Below are positions 47,052 through 55,747 of a stretch of DNA of 64,000 nt, piece by piece. Position 1 is the first letter of the stretch. Every line of letters begins with the position of its first letter. The position numbers and the translations under genes were made by a program. The DNA is from Alcaligenes faecalis (GTDB lineage: Bacteria; Pseudomonadota; Gammaproteobacteria; Burkholderiales; Burkholderiaceae_B), in assembly GCF_002443155.1 (NCBI RefSeq), contig NZ_CP023667.1, positions 3,224,001 to 3,288,000 on the forward strand. The letters are read 5' to 3'. The notes below the pieces were generated by a model. That model had not been told where the DNA came from. It did no database searches and saw only the letters and a program-made list of their open reading frames with translations.

Positions 47052-49073
47052 TTAGAAGCGGTACTCGGCCTGCAACCAGAAGCGGCGGCCATCTTCCGCG
47101 TAGGAATAGGCCCCGCTGGTACCCGAGTCGCGGCGGCGATCGGTCAGGTTATAGACGGCGGCACTCAAGCTCAGGTCTTTTCTGGCACGCCAGCTGGCTC
47201 CCAGATCCACCGTGGCAATCGTCCCCATGCTTTCGCTGACGGCACCGCCCTGCCCCCAGGAAATATTGGTTTCCCGGCCCCGTACGCTCAAGGTCGAGAA
47301 GGCCGACACCGCTTCATTTGGCGTCCAATCCACCGTCAGACTACCCATATTGCGTGGGGTTGCCACCAAAGGTTGACCTTCGGACTGCGGGTAGCCAAAG
47401 CCCAGAATCGTGGCGCTGCCATTACGAACCTTGGAGTCCGTGAAGGTATAGCTGCCGCGCACTTTCCACTGCTCGTTAAAGCGGTAAGCCAAGCCCAACT
47501 CCAGACCCTGCACCCGTGCTTCAGTGATATTGAAGTAAGTGCTGTACATGCTGTTGGTATACGGATCCGGTGGCACAGGGCGACCATCGGGGTAGTACAG
47601 CTGACGCGAGCCAGTATTGGCAATCTTGTTCTTGTAGCGCGTGTGGAACAAGGTGGCGTTGGCGCTCAAAGGGCCGCCATCGTCAAAATACAGGCCCAGC
47701 TCTACGTTGGTGCTGACCTCAGGTTCCAGATCCGGATTACCCCAGGTGTAGGCACCACCACGCTGTGGCAAACCGATTTGCGGATTGCTTTGCATGATGG
47801 TCGGGGACTTGAAACCCTTGGCGATCCCGCCTTTCAGCGTCCAGGCATCCGTCGCACTCCAGACACCGTACAAACGGGGAGTCCAGTGACGGCCATAGAA
47901 CTCGTTGTCGTCCATACGCACGCCGCCGGTCAGGGCGAAGGATGGGCTCAGGCTCCATTCATCTTCCAGGAACAAAGAGTACTCACGCACGGAAGTATCC
48001 ACGCCCGCACCATTGGGATTGGCATAGTAGCCGTCGGCCTGCAGTTCGCTCTTGCGCCACTGAAAACCGCCTACCAGCATGTGATCAGCCAAAGGCAAAG
48101 TCAGCTTGCCATCGATCACGGTATTGCGAATATCAGGGCGAGCGGTTTGCGTTGGGCCATCGCGATAAGCCTGCTCGCGGTTAAGGCTCAATTCGGTATC
48201 AAAGCTACCCCAGCGGCCGGTATGCGCCAGCGTATAGCTATCGCGCACGTACTCGTTTTCATTAGCCTTGCCCGTCAATGCCAGGGACTTGCCCGGTGTA
48301 GTCCAGAAGTGCTGAGTCGTGCGGCCTGCTTCAAACATGAACTCATGATTGTCATTGGGAGTCGCCCACAAGCGTACCGTGCCGTTTTGGCGTTTGGCGC
48401 GCGCAAAGCCATTCAGAACCAGATCTTCCTGACGCTGCTTGTGATAGCCCCAGAACTGCAAGCCCAGACGCCCCGGCACAAGGGGGCCAGACAGGTACAG
48501 ATCGGCTGAGCCGCTATTTCCTGCCGAACCACTGTCTTGCAAGGTATAGCCCCCTGTCAGTGAGCCGTGCCATTTATCGGCCACTTTGCGTGTCACGATA
48601 TTGATGACCCCACCCAAAGCCTCGGAGCCGTACAAGGTCGACATGGGGCCTCGCACCACCTCGATACGCTCGATAGCTTCCAGCGGGGGAATCCAGTTCA
48701 TGTCCAGAGCCTCAGACACGCCCCCCTTCATGGTGATCTGACGCATGTCCTGACGACGACCATCAATCAGAACCAGCACGTGCTCGGACTCCATGCCACG
48801 GATCGAAATCGCCCCCTTGTCACCTCCCAGAACACTGACACCCGGCACTTGCCGCAAGGCATCGGCCAAGGACTCGAAGCGTTTCCCCTCCAGCTCCTCA
48901 CGCGGAATCACTGTGATGGACGCGGGTGCACTTACCACCTCCTGAGCAAAGCCCGATGCCGTCACCGAGATAGCACCCAGCTGTTCAACTTCATTACGCT
49001 CCTGAGCCCAAGCAGACATGCACGCCAAGGACAAGGCGGCCAAGGGCCAGCGCAGCCCCGTTTTCATTTTCAT
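47052..49073 (-). CDS. TonB-dependent receptor, catecholate siderophore/colicin I type
   Basis: A 673-residue outer-membrane receptor. The signal peptide (about 1-23) ends in SAWAQE. The plug domain (about 35-160) contains SAPASITVIPREELEGKR, VPGVSVLGGDKGAISIRGM and RIEVVRGPMSTLYGSEALGG. The 22-strand barrel ends in FWLQAEYRF with terminal Phe. The pattern resembles FepA/CirA/PfeA-like receptors for ferric catecholates; the ligand is inferred. The ATG is at 49073, directly after an in-frame GTG at 49076. It is divergent from a two-component system. I found no convincing Fur box in the short gap, though the T/A-rich DNA there could hide a degenerate one. Confidence 0.9.
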   Translation of the reverse strand: MKMKTGLRWPLAALSLACMSAWAQERNEVEQLGAISVTASGFAQEVVSAPASITVIPREELEGKRFESLADALRQVPGVSVLGGDKGAISIRGMESEHVLVLIDGRRQDMRQITMKGGVSEALDMNWIPPLEAIERIEVVRGPMSTLYGSEALGGVINIVTRKVADKWHGSLTGGYTLQDSGSAGNSGSADLYLSGPLVPGRLGLQFWGYHKQRQEDLVLNGFARAKRQNGTVRLWATPNDNHEFMFEAGRTTQHFWTTPGKSLALTGKANENEYVRDSYTLAHTGRWGSFDTELSLNREQAYRDGPTQTARPDIRNTVIDGKLTLPLADHMLVGGFQWRKSELQADGYYANPNGAGVDTSVREYSLFLEDEWSLSPSFALTGGVRMDDNEFYGRHWTPRLYGVWSATDAWTLKGGIAKGFKSPTIMQSNPQIGLPQRGGAYTWGNPDLEPEVSTNVELGLYFDDGGPLSANATLFHTRYKNKIANTGSRQLYYPDGRPVPPDPYTNSMYSTYFNITEARVQGLELGLAYRFNEQWKVRGSYTFTDSKVRNGSATILGFGYPQSEGQPLVATPRNMGSLTVDWTPNEAVSAFSTLSVRGRETNISWGQGGAVSESMGTIATVDLGASWRARKDLSLSAAVYNLTDRRRDSGTSGAYSYAEDGRRFWLQAEYRF

Positions 49074-49157
49074 CACGGCTTCTTCCCTTATTTATAATAC
49101 GAACCAAACTCATTTCTATTTGCCACTATCATGAGCCCGGTTTCTGACCGTAGTCTG

Positions 49158-49838
49158 ATGAAAAACATTCTGATTATTGAAGACCATCGGCCTTTATTGA
49201 GCCTGCTGGCAAGCCATCTGCAAGGTCAGGGCTACTCCATCCGCACCGCCACCACGGGCCGGATCGGTTTGGCCTTGCTCCAGGAACATAGCTTTGACGC
49301 CCTGATCCTGGATCTGGGCCTGCCCGATATGGACGGCATGGAGATTCTGGCGCAGCTGCATCATCCGGATCGCAGCCAGCGCCTGCCCTGCCTGATTCTG
49401 AGTGCCCGCGATGCTGTCCACAATCGCATTCAAGGGCTGCGTGGCGGCGCAGATGACTATCTGCTCAAGCCCTTTGATCTGGTGGAACTGGAGGCGCGTC
49501 TGAGCGCAATTTTGCGCAGGGCGGTCCCCCATCGCTATCAACAGCTGATGGTCGCCAACCTGCGCTTTGAGCCCGAAGTACGCCAAGCCTGGGTCAATGA
49601 ACACGCCTTGATGCTGCCCCGGCGCGAAAGCCTGCTGCTGCAGGAGTTGATGCAGGCCAGCCCCCGCCTGCTCGTGAAAGATTATTTGCTGGAGCAGCTG
49701 TACAAAAGCCAGACCGACATCAGTCTGAATGCCATCGAAGCCCTGGTTTCCAAGTTGCGCCGTAAATTGCGCGAGCATCATGCACAAGTATGCATAGACA
49801 CGGTTCGAGGTGTCGGCTACCGTTTGCGCCCGCTATGA
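49158..49838 (+). CDS. OmpR/PhoB-family response regulator
   Basis: A 226-residue regulator. The receiver domain carries the acidic pair in ILIIEDH, phospho-acceptor Asp52 in LILDLGLPDMDG, and the Lys in LLKPFDLVELEARL. The C-terminal winged helix (about 130-225) ends in SLNAIEALVSKLRRKL and VRGVGYRLRP. It resembles the PmrA/QseB/PfeR subfamily. ATG 49158 gives the canonical short N-terminus; ATG 49131 is an alternative. It overlaps the kinase start (ATGA). Its divergent neighbour, a TonB receptor, is the likely target, as in the PfeR-PfeA arrangement. Confidence 0.92.
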   Translation: MKNILIIEDHRPLLSLLASHLQGQGYSIRTATTGRIGLALLQEHSFDALILDLGLPDMDGMEILAQLHHPDRSQRLPCLILSARDAVHNRIQGLRGGADDYLLKPFDLVELEARLSAILRRAVPHRYQQLMVANLRFEPEVRQAWVNEHALMLPRRESLLLQELMQASPRLLVKDYLLEQLYKSQTDISLNAIEALVSKLRRKLREHHAQVCIDTVRGVGYRLRPL

Positions 49839-51184
49839 AAAAGCGCGCCTTCAGCCTGCGGCGACGGTTGCTTATCATCCTCTTTCCCATGCTAGCGCTG
49901 GGATTTCTGGCCTTGGCGCTGTCCTTGTACGATACCCGCGACGAATTGCGCCGTATCAGCTTGTCTTTGCAGGCCGAGGAAATCGCCCACGATTTCCAAA
50001 CCCATGATTTTCTGGACAAATTGCCGCGCTACTACGCTGACGGTGAAATGTCCTATTCGCTCTACAACGCGCAAGGCGGGCTGCTGCAGATATCAGACAA
50101 CCTGGATAGTCCCCGGCGTCTTCGTCCTTCCCGGCCCGAAGACGAACTGGCCTTGTTCAAGCTGCCACAGCGTAGTGGCAACATCGTTTCTGTCTCCGTC
50201 ACCCTGTCCAATGGTGACATTCTGATGGTCGCCAAACGGGATGAACGCGAACGCGAGTTGATCGGTGCCTTGCTACAGGCGCGGATGTGGCGCTCCCTGA
50301 TGCTTTGGCTGCCCTTCTGTGCCCTGGGCCTGCTCTTGATTACCTGGCTTGTTCACTGGACATTGCGTCCTGTTCGGCAAGCCGCCGAGCTGGCCGCTAC
50401 CCTGGGGCCGGCACAACCCGAGCTGCGCCTGCCCGTCAGCGAATTGCCCACTGAAATTCGTCCACTGGCACACGCAGTGAACCAGAGTCTGGACCGGCTG
50501 ATGCAGGCTTATGAGCACGAACAGCACTTGGTCGCTGATGCAGCCCATCAGCTACGCACGCCCTTAGCGGTCATGTCCTTGCGTTTGCAAACAACGGCTC
50601 AAGCACAACAAAAAGACTGGGATCTGTTACGCGGGGACATCACCCACCTCCAACGTCTGCTTAGCCAGTGGTTGAGCCTGGCGCGCAAGCAGGAGCAAAC
50701 CATGGCACTGCCAGACCAGACAGCCCTGGCTCCACTCTGTCGTCGCGCCATGGGCGAGCTCTGGCCGCTTTTCGAGCAGGCAGGCCGCGAGCTGCAGTTT
50801 CAGGATGATAGCCAGCAGGACATCGTGCAGGCCTCCGAAATGGATCTGGCCGAAGCCATTGCCAATGCGCTGGACAATGCCCTGACCCATGGCTCCGGCA
50901 CGGTCACCTTGCATCTGCACCAGCCACAGCCTGGCTTGTGCGCCATCGATATCATTGACCAGGGCCCCGCCCTGGATGAGGGAACGGCAAGCTTGGTCTT
51001 TGAACGTTTCCACAAACAGGACAGCGGCAGCCAAGGAGCGGGATTAGGACTGACCATTGTGCGCCAAATCCTGTTGCGCCATGGCGGGCAAGCCTTTTTC
51101 CTGCCCGGCTCCCGCTGCACCCTGCGCTTGCTGCTTCCGCTGGATACGCAGGCCCAGGTGGCCTCTGACAAACCAGGCGTTTAG
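49835..51184 (+). CDS. Sensor histidine kinase (QseC/PmrB/PfeS-like)
   Basis: A 449-residue inner-membrane kinase. The first helix is at about 11-32; a periplasmic domain of about 120 residues follows (about 33-155). The second helix is at about 155-180 and leads into a HAMP-like linker. The H-box HQLRTPLAVMSLRLQ has His238, the N-box is ALDNALTHG, and the G-boxes are DQGPALD and GAGLGLTIVRQI. The D of the G1 box is followed by QGP rather than NGP. The N-terminus is very basic (MKKRAFSLRRRL). It is translated in overlap with the response regulator. The signal is unknown; linkage to a TonB receptor suggests sensing of a periplasmic siderophore or iron. Confidence 0.92.
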   Translation: MKKRAFSLRRRLLIILFPMLALGFLALALSLYDTRDELRRISLSLQAEEIAHDFQTHDFLDKLPRYYADGEMSYSLYNAQGGLLQISDNLDSPRRLRPSRPEDELALFKLPQRSGNIVSVSVTLSNGDILMVAKRDERERELIGALLQARMWRSLMLWLPFCALGLLLITWLVHWTLRPVRQAAELAATLGPAQPELRLPVSELPTEIRPLAHAVNQSLDRLMQAYEHEQHLVADAAHQLRTPLAVMSLRLQTTAQAQQKDWDLLRGDITHLQRLLSQWLSLARKQEQTMALPDQTALAPLCRRAMGELWPLFEQAGRELQFQDDSQQDIVQASEMDLAEAIANALDNALTHGSGTVTLHLHQPQPGLCAIDIIDQGPALDEGTASLVFERFHKQDSGSQGAGLGLTIVRQILLRHGGQAFFLPGSRCTLRLLLPLDTQAQVASDKPGV

Positions 51185-51220
51185 CGTTACACTCGTCCAG
51201 TTGGCCTCCCCGGCCAACTA

Positions 51221-51357
51221 CGTTCTCAGGGCGGGGTGCAAGTCCCCACCGGCGGTAATGGCACTAGCCTAGCCCGCGAGCGCCTGGCATTGGTCAGGGA
51301 CAGCAGACCCGGTGTGATTCCGGGGCCGACGGTATAGTCCGGATAAAGAGAGAACGG
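51221..51357 (+). ncRNA. FMN riboswitch (RFN element)
   Basis: The conserved RFN core is readable end to end: TTCTCAGGGCGGGGTGCAAG, TCCCCACCGGCGGTAAT, AGCCCGCGAGC, CAGCAGACCCGGTG, GATTCCGGGGCCGACGGT, AGTCCGGAT and the closing AGAGAAC. The closing strand pairs with the opening GTTCTC. It lies 100 bases upstream of the lumazine synthase ATG, which it should repress when FMN is abundant. Confidence 0.97.
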
Positions 51358-51424
51358 GATATCCTCAACCACCTGTACAGGAGTCATCCTGCTATGGGCT
51401 TGAGCTATCCTGCTTCCTGCATGC

Positions 51425-51449
51425 CCTGTTTTTGTTGTCATAAAACAGG
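51425..51449 (+). promoter_or_regulatory. Putative SD-sequestering hairpin of the FMN riboswitch
   Basis: CCTGTTTT (51425-51432) pairs perfectly with AAAACAGG (51442-51449). The 3' arm contains the start of the AGGAAA ribosome site, eight bases before ATG 51458. This suggests control of translation, although the T-rich 5' arm might also favour termination. Confidence 0.6.
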
Positions 51450-51457
51450 AAATCAAC

Positions 51458-51949
51458 ATGAACAGTATTACCCCAGCCAATCTTCTGGCTCCCCGTATCG
51501 CCTTTATTCAAGCTTGCTGGCACAAGGACATTGTGGATCAGGCCCGTCTGGGTTTTATCGACGAAGTCAAAGCCATGGGCCATGACAGCAGCCTGATCGA
51601 CTTCTTTGAAGTGGGCGGCGCCTTTGAAATTCCGCTGCATGCACAACGTCTGGCCCAATCGGGACAGTACGCTGCTGTAGTCGCTGCGGGTCTGGTGGTT
51701 GATGGCGGCATCTATCGCCACGACTTTGTGGCTACCGCAGTGATTCAAGGTTTGATGCAAGTCCAGCTCAGCACCAACGTGCCCGTGTTTTCGGTCGTGC
51801 TGACTCCACACCATTTCCATGATGGCAAAGAGCACCACGATTACTTCCATCGTCACTTTGTGCTCAAGGGCCAGGAAGCGGCCCGTACGTGCCTGGATAC
51901 CGTGAGCAAGTTGCAGGCGCTGCCTGCGACATCTGTCGCCGCTCTCTAA
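51458..51949 (+). CDS. ribH: 6,7-dimethyl-8-ribityllumazine synthase (RibH2-like)
   Basis: Penultimate enzyme of riboflavin synthesis, condensing the pyrimidine precursor with dihydroxybutanone phosphate. The 163-residue product has RIAFIQACWHKDIVDQARLGF, VGGAFEIPLHAQRL, AAVVAAGLVVDGGIYRHDFVATAVIQGLM and a C-terminal FVLKGQEAARTC. The sequence is closer in style to the type II enzymes (Brucella RibH2), for example with HHFHDGKEHHDYFHRHF at the region usually reading E.A..R. It stands alone under an FMN riboswitch; other rib genes are not in the window. A terminator follows at 51955. Confidence 0.9.
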   Translation: MNSITPANLLAPRIAFIQACWHKDIVDQARLGFIDEVKAMGHDSSLIDFFEVGGAFEIPLHAQRLAQSGQYAAVVAAGLVVDGGIYRHDFVATAVIQGLMQVQLSTNVPVFSVVLTPHHFHDGKEHHDYFHRHFVLKGQEAARTCLDTVSKLQALPATSVAAL

Positions 51950-51954
51950 ACGGC

Positions 51955-51978
51955 AAGGCGGCCTGAAAAGGCCGCCTT
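51955..51978. terminator. Terminator between ribH and the NtrX-like gene
   Basis: Perfect 9-bp stem AAGGCGGCC / GGCCGCCTT with loop TGAAAA, between convergent genes. The T-run is weak, so termination strength is uncertain. Confidence 0.7.
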
Positions 51979-52061
51979 CAATCCCGATCCTTCGGGCTGC
52001 GTTAACTCGTAACGCCAACACTGGCCGAGGTTCTTCGGCCATGCATCTGGTAACTACTGTA

Positions 52062-52757
52062 TCAAGACTGGTTACGCTTGCGCGACGAGTCTATACCCAG
52101 CTGTTTGAGCTTGCGGTACAAGTGGGTGCGCTCCAGACCAGTACGCTCCGACACGCGTGTCATGCTGTGATTTTCGCGACGCAGATGATATTCAAAATAA
52201 ATGCGCTCGAACTCGTCACGGGCTTCACGCAATGGCAGATCCAACGAGATACTGCCTAGCTGGGACTCATCCTGCTCCACTTCAGGCACGGCCATGGCTG
52301 GCGCCATGCCGGGAACCATGCTGGCTGTTTCGGGGCGGCGATCACCACCCTGAACCACTGGGCGGGCAGCGGCTGCCAGCGCCTTGGGCGCAACGGTACG
52401 CTCCAGACCGGAGGCGACGGTCTTGAGCAGGCGCTGCATGGTGATGGGTTTTTCCAGGAAGTCCACCGCACCAATACGGGTTGCTTCCACCGCGGTATCC
52501 ACCGTGGCGTGGCCACTCATCATGACCACTGGCATATCCAGCAAGCCTTGGGAGGCCCACTCCTTGAGCAGGCTGACACCGTCAGTGTCTGGCATCCAGA
52601 TATCCAGCAAGACCAGATCGGGGCGGCCCCGCAAGCGTGCCTCGCGAGCCTGGGCGGCATTCTCTGCCAATTGCACGGTGTGCCCTTCGTCGTAAAGAAT
52701 TTCCGACAAAAGTTCCCGAATGCCGATTTCGTCATCAACTACCAGAATTCTGGCCAT
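52062..52757 (-). CDS. NtrX-like response regulator lacking the AAA+ domain (receiver + Fis HTH)
   Basis: A 231-residue regulator paired with an NtrY-like kinase. The receiver has the acidic pair in ILVVDDEIG, phospho-acceptor Asp52 in LVLLDIWMPDTDG and the Lys in FLEKPITMQRLL. A linker of about 60 residues rich in Ala/Pro/Val follows. A Fis-type helix-turn-helix ends the protein (about 185-225, FEYHLRRENHSMTRVSERTG then LERTHLYRKLKQLG). Typical NtrX proteins have a central AAA+ domain of about 240 residues with the GAFTGA loop for sigma-54; none of it is present. It should bind DNA and act with the housekeeping polymerase instead. It lies 21 bases after the kinase gene. Confidence 0.9.
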   Translation of the reverse strand: MARILVVDDEIGIRELLSEILYDEGHTVQLAENAAQAREARLRGRPDLVLLDIWMPDTDGVSLLKEWASQGLLDMPVVMMSGHATVDTAVEATRIGAVDFLEKPITMQRLLKTVASGLERTVAPKALAAAARPVVQGGDRRPETASMVPGMAPAMAVPEVEQDESQLGSISLDLPLREARDEFERIYFEYHLRRENHSMTRVSERTGLERTHLYRKLKQLGIDSSRKRNQS

Positions 52758-52778
52758 AAAACGTCACCTACGTGATTT

Positions 52779-55163
52779 TTACGCATTATCGTTTGCTCGC
52801 CGCCCAGAGTCCAGACGAATATGCTGGCCAGCAAGCCGGGTAAAGAGGATGGAAATGCGAGCCCCCCCCTCACGACGATTGGAAACATCGATTCTGCCGC
52901 CGTGCTCCTCGATGATTTTCTTAACTATAGCAAGTCCCAGACCCGTGCCGGTGGGCTTGGTGGTTACGTAAGGTTCAAAAACGCGCACCAGCATCTGGGG
53001 ATCAAAACCAGGCCCGTTATCCGAGACCACAAAACTGACCGCATCAGAAGAATCGGAACCTTCTACGCCCGCAATCATGGTTTTAACAAATACATGCGCC
53101 TGGTCAAGTGATTGATCCTGGGCCGCCGCTTCACGAGCATTGGCCAGCAGATTATGGATAACCTGACGCAGCTGCGTCGGATCCCCTTGCACCATGGGCA
53201 GATCAGGGTCCAGCTCCACATCAATCGCCACACTATAGCCATCGTCCCGGACCATGCCTTCTTCCGGGTCCCAACCATATAAAGTCAGTACTTCGGTAAT
53301 CAGCTCATTCAGATTCAGCGCTTGCATCTGAGTAGCAGGTTTACGGGCATACTCCCGGAAATCTTCCACCATCTTTTTCAGCGAACTCACCTGATTGACG
53401 ATGGTATTGGTATAGCGCAGCAACATGGCAGCATGGACTTCATCCAGCTGCGACTCCAGTTTCATGGCCAGACGTTCGGCGGACAACTGAATAGGCGTTA
53501 ATGGGTTCTTGATCTCGTGTGCCAGGCGTCGGGCCACCTCGCTCCAGGCCACCAGACGGCTGGCGGAAATCACGTCGGTAATATCGTCAAACACCACCAG
53601 ATAGCCGGTTGGCTGACCATCTACACGCAACAAGGTACCACGGGCCAAAACGGTGACGATAGTATCACGCGCTTCATTACCTTCTTGCATTTCCAATTCA
53701 AACTGCTGCTGCCAATAAGGATGGTCCGAGCCCATAGCCTGATGCGTGGAAAAGGCTTCACGTATCACCGAGGCAAAGGTCATGGCCCCTTCCAGCGTTT
53801 CCAACGGGCGACCTTTAATCGAACGCAGATCCACCTGCAAGATACGCTGCGCCCCTTGGTTGAACATGGTGACGCGGAACATCTCATCAAAAGCCAGCAC
53901 ACCACTGGACAGGTTGCTGAGCACCGACTCCAGGTACATATTGGAGCGCTCCAGCTGCAGACGATTTTTCTCGACCATGCGGCGCGCTTCATCCAGCTGT
54001 CGGGTCATGGCATTGAAAGAGCGCGTCAACTGGCCAACTTCATCCTTGGCGGGCGGCTCAGGCAAAGCCCGATAGTCCCCCACCCCTACCGCCTGCGTCC
54101 CCGCAGCCAATGTCAGCAAAGGACGCGTCAGGCGACGAGACAAAGCCAGGGCAGCCGCCACAGCCGTAAACACCGCCAGAATCAAGGCCAGCGTCAGCGT
54201 AATACCGTAGAGCTTGCGCAAGCCCTGACGAGACAAGGCCAGCTCCTGATAGTCCCGGAAACCTTGCTGCACCTGGTTGGCATTGCGTGCAATCTTGTCC
54301 GGCACAGGCTGAATGACCTGCAGCCAGCGCGAGTCTGCCGTACCACTCAAGGTTGCTGCAAAGCGATTGGGATCGGCCAATGGTAGAACCGTGCGCAGAC
54401 GCAAACCTGTGGACTCTGCGGGAACCCCGCCTTCGTCCAGGCCGTTGTCGTGAACAGGCGCATCATCATCCACCTCGGCAGCCGAATAGCGGCCTGCAAT
54501 ACGCAGCTGATTCATCACGCTGGACGGCGGCATATCAGGCAGCAGCGTGTCGTAGCGGCCCGAGGAAAAGGCAATCAGACGACCATTGCCCGAAAACACC
54601 ATTGCCTCCGTCACCCCGCTGTTTTCACGCAAGGAGATCAGCAAGCTGCTGTACTGCGCGCTGTCCGCCTTGTTCAGCGCCGACACCATTTCATTGGCAC
54701 GACCTTCCAGCTCATTGAGCTGCGAATCCAGGGCGGCGCGGCCCAGGCTCAAGCCCGATTCCAGTGCCGTATCCACCCGCACGTTGAACCAGGACTCGAT
54801 CGAGCGCGACATGAACTGCACTGAAAGCAGATAAATCAGCGCCCCCGGAATAATGCCAATCAAAGTGAAGTAAAAGGCAAAGCGCGCCGTCATGCGGGCA
54901 CCAAACTGACGCCGACGTATTTGCCTGAACAGACGAATCGTCAGCAACAGCACCCAGGAAATCAGCGTGGCGGCCAGTACACCGTTGAGCACCAGCAGCA
55001 AGTCATACTGCTGCGCGTAGCGCGAGGCGTTGCCCGTAGACCAGACAAGAAGCGAAAACAGCGCCAACGCGCTGACACCCGCTCCAAACAGAGCGGTGCG
55101 CAAGATCCAACGTATCAAGGTTGGGGCTCGTCGACGGAGACGGAAAAGGAAAAGGTTTTCCAT
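52779..55163 (-). CDS. NtrY-like sensor histidine kinase
   Basis: A 794-residue inner-membrane kinase. Three or four hydrophobic helices occupy the N-terminus (about 15-115). A large extracytoplasmic segment follows, to about residue 320, then a helix (about 322-345), HAMP (to about 400), a PAS domain (about 405-530) and the catalytic part. The H-box is ARRLAHEIKNPLTPIQLSAERL with His549, the N-box LLANAREAAAQ, and the G-boxes SDNGPGFD and GTGLGLAIVKKII. The layout matches NtrY, implicated in nitrogen, redox or envelope sensing. The ATG at 55163 lies inside the preceding DUF4390 gene (49-base overlap), so translation is probably coupled. Confidence 0.93.
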   Translation of the reverse strand: MENLFLFRLRRRAPTLIRWILRTALFGAGVSALALFSLLVWSTGNASRYAQQYDLLLVLNGVLAATLISWVLLLTIRLFRQIRRRQFGARMTARFAFYFTLIGIIPGALIYLLSVQFMSRSIESWFNVRVDTALESGLSLGRAALDSQLNELEGRANEMVSALNKADSAQYSSLLISLRENSGVTEAMVFSGNGRLIAFSSGRYDTLLPDMPPSSVMNQLRIAGRYSAAEVDDDAPVHDNGLDEGGVPAESTGLRLRTVLPLADPNRFAATLSGTADSRWLQVIQPVPDKIARNANQVQQGFRDYQELALSRQGLRKLYGITLTLALILAVFTAVAAALALSRRLTRPLLTLAAGTQAVGVGDYRALPEPPAKDEVGQLTRSFNAMTRQLDEARRMVEKNRLQLERSNMYLESVLSNLSSGVLAFDEMFRVTMFNQGAQRILQVDLRSIKGRPLETLEGAMTFASVIREAFSTHQAMGSDHPYWQQQFELEMQEGNEARDTIVTVLARGTLLRVDGQPTGYLVVFDDITDVISASRLVAWSEVARRLAHEIKNPLTPIQLSAERLAMKLESQLDEVHAAMLLRYTNTIVNQVSSLKKMVEDFREYARKPATQMQALNLNELITEVLTLYGWDPEEGMVRDDGYSVAIDVELDPDLPMVQGDPTQLRQVIHNLLANAREAAAQDQSLDQAHVFVKTMIAGVEGSDSSDAVSFVVSDNGPGFDPQMLVRVFEPYVTTKPTGTGLGLAIVKKIIEEHGGRIDVSNRREGGARISILFTRLAGQHIRLDSGRRANDNA

Positions 55164-55699
55164 GGAGTAGCCAGTGTCCAGGCAGAACTATTGATGGCGT
55201 CCACTTGAAACGGACGGGCCAGCAAAGAGGTATCCAGGCGCAGACGCACACGACCCTGGTATTCCTGGTCGCGGTCCAGATCAGCCACATACGCCACGGC
55301 CCAGCCGCGGATATGCCGCAGCATGGCCAGTGCGTCATTCATGGAGGATTCGGGTAAAGACAGGTCACCCGTGCCCACGCGCCACTGACGGGTCAGGGCG
55401 TTGTACACAACCCGCCAGGTTTGTTGTTCTTTAACAACGTTTTTATCAAACCAATACCAGCGGGGCTGCGCCAACTCCACTTCAACCGTGAAATACAGCG
55501 GTACCCCTTTCTCGGCAGCAGTGCGCAATTCCGGACTTAACTCGAACTCGACATCCGCATCGATATACAGTTTTTCGTCCCGAATATGGGGCTCGACCTT
55601 GACGACCCGCTCTCCCGACGTAGCGACCGGCACAATGGTATTGGCCGAGCTTAGCGCGCAGTTGAAAATCAGCAGAAAAGACAGAAAAACGCGCCACAT
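55115..55699 (-). CDS. DUF4390 domain-containing secreted protein
   Basis: A 194-residue protein with a signal peptide (about 1-20, MWRVFLSFLLIFNCALSSAN) and one DUF4390 domain (VVKVEPHIRDEKLYIDADVE, FTVEVELAQPRWYWFDKNVV, WRVVYNALTRQWRV). The domain looks beta-rich and the protein periplasmic. Its function is unknown. It is consistently located between rsmB and the ntrY-like kinase in Burkholderiales, so a part in sensing by that kinase is possible. ATG 55699 replaces a longer TTG-initiated reading. Confidence 0.85.
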   Translation of the reverse strand: MWRVFLSFLLIFNCALSSANTIVPVATSGERVVKVEPHIRDEKLYIDADVEFELSPELRTAAEKGVPLYFTVEVELAQPRWYWFDKNVVKEQQTWRVVYNALTRQWRVGTGDLSLPESSMNDALAMLRHIRGWAVAYVADLDRDQEYQGRVRLRLDTSLLARPFQVDAINSSAWTLATPWKTFSFSVSVDEPQP

Positions 55700-55747
55700 C
55701 GTGATTAACCGCAAAAAGGACAAAGTCAGAGCCCTAATTGTGACAAG

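Noticed and set aside
46941..48509. 522-codon plus-strand open frame
   Set aside because: It runs opposite the TonB receptor and into the methyltransferase end; the composition is typical of a shadow.
49077..49157. Possible Fur box between the TonB receptor and response regulator
   Set aside because: The T/A-rich DNA has no stretch close to the GATAATGATAATCATTATC consensus. A TATAAT is present, but no clear operator.
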